Source: Desulfurococcales archaeon (lineage in GTDB: Archaea; Thermoproteota; Thermoprotei_A; Sulfolobales; Desulfurococcaceae). From it: a stretch of DNA of 6,341 nt. Shown here piece by piece: positions 6,318-6,341 of this stretch. The notes under the pieces were generated by a model, which was not told where the DNA came from, did no database searches, and worked only from the letters and a program-made list of their open reading frames with translations. The translations under genes were made by a program, and so were the position numbers. Numbering within the stretch: position 1 is the stretch's first letter; each line of letters starts with the position of its first letter. The stretch lies in assembly GCA_015521265.1 (NCBI GenBank), contig WAON01000023.1, forward strand, positions 1 to 6,341. The letters are read 5' to 3'.

Positions 6318-6341
6318 TTAGAACTTTACTACTACTCTACC
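6318..6341 (-). CDS. possible last codons of an upstream minus-strand gene (partial)
   Basis: One minus-strand frame from the window edge reads GRVVVKF and then TAA at 6318-6320, followed by a short T-run (TCTTTTG). This looks like the end of a coding sequence, but seven codons are too few to identify anything, and the two other frames stop within three codons. The remaining bases between here and 6242 hold only the TATA-like element. Confidence 0.2.
   Translation of the reverse strand, partial: GRVVVKF

Noticed and set aside
1..6341. CRISPR array, tRNA, insertion sequence or prophage signs
   Set aside because: No regularly spaced repeats, cloverleaf sequence, transposase or terminal inverted repeats were seen in either strand.

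Overview
The window looks like a piece of a hyperthermophilic crenarchaeal chromosome, most likely from Desulfurococcales or a close relative. This rests on four observations: an editing-domain-free, zinc-dependent threonyl-tRNA synthetase of the crenarchaeal catalytic type; a KaiC/RadA-like ATPase with two RecA-type domains; archaeal TATA-type promoter elements instead of bacterial -35/-10 boxes; and tight gene packing with a TTG start, GTGATC/GAGGG ribosome-binding sites and frequent CTA, ATA and AGG codons. The taxonomic placement is inference. No rRNA, tRNA, CRISPR array, insertion sequence or integration site was seen.

All well-supported genes are on the minus strand, in two transcription units. 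The upstream unit (about 6280 down to 4173) starts at a TATA-like element. It encodes a KaiC-like protein whose first 24 to 27 codons are in a different frame from the rest, so a +1 shift is needed to restore a 463-residue protein with a complete Walker A motif. This gene is joined by an ATGA stop/start overlap to a Trm9/ALKBH8-like SAM-dependent methyltransferase, probably acting on RNA.

The second unit (about 4142 down to 82) has its own TATA-like element in the 80-base gap. It encodes three closely spaced genes: a 194-residue protein with a possible divergent SAF-like segment, a divergent UxaA/GarD-family protein (altronate/galactarate dehydratase superfamily) of 482 residues, and threonyl-tRNA synthetase. 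The first two may be the small and large parts of a split, catalytically altered UxaA/GarD-type enzyme. Why such a pair is co-transcribed with ThrRS is not explained by any pathway I know, and it is the most interesting contextual question here along with the KaiC frameshift.

The left edge may hold the 3' end of a convergent plus-strand gene, and the right edge possibly the last codons of another minus-strand gene. Both calls are weak.
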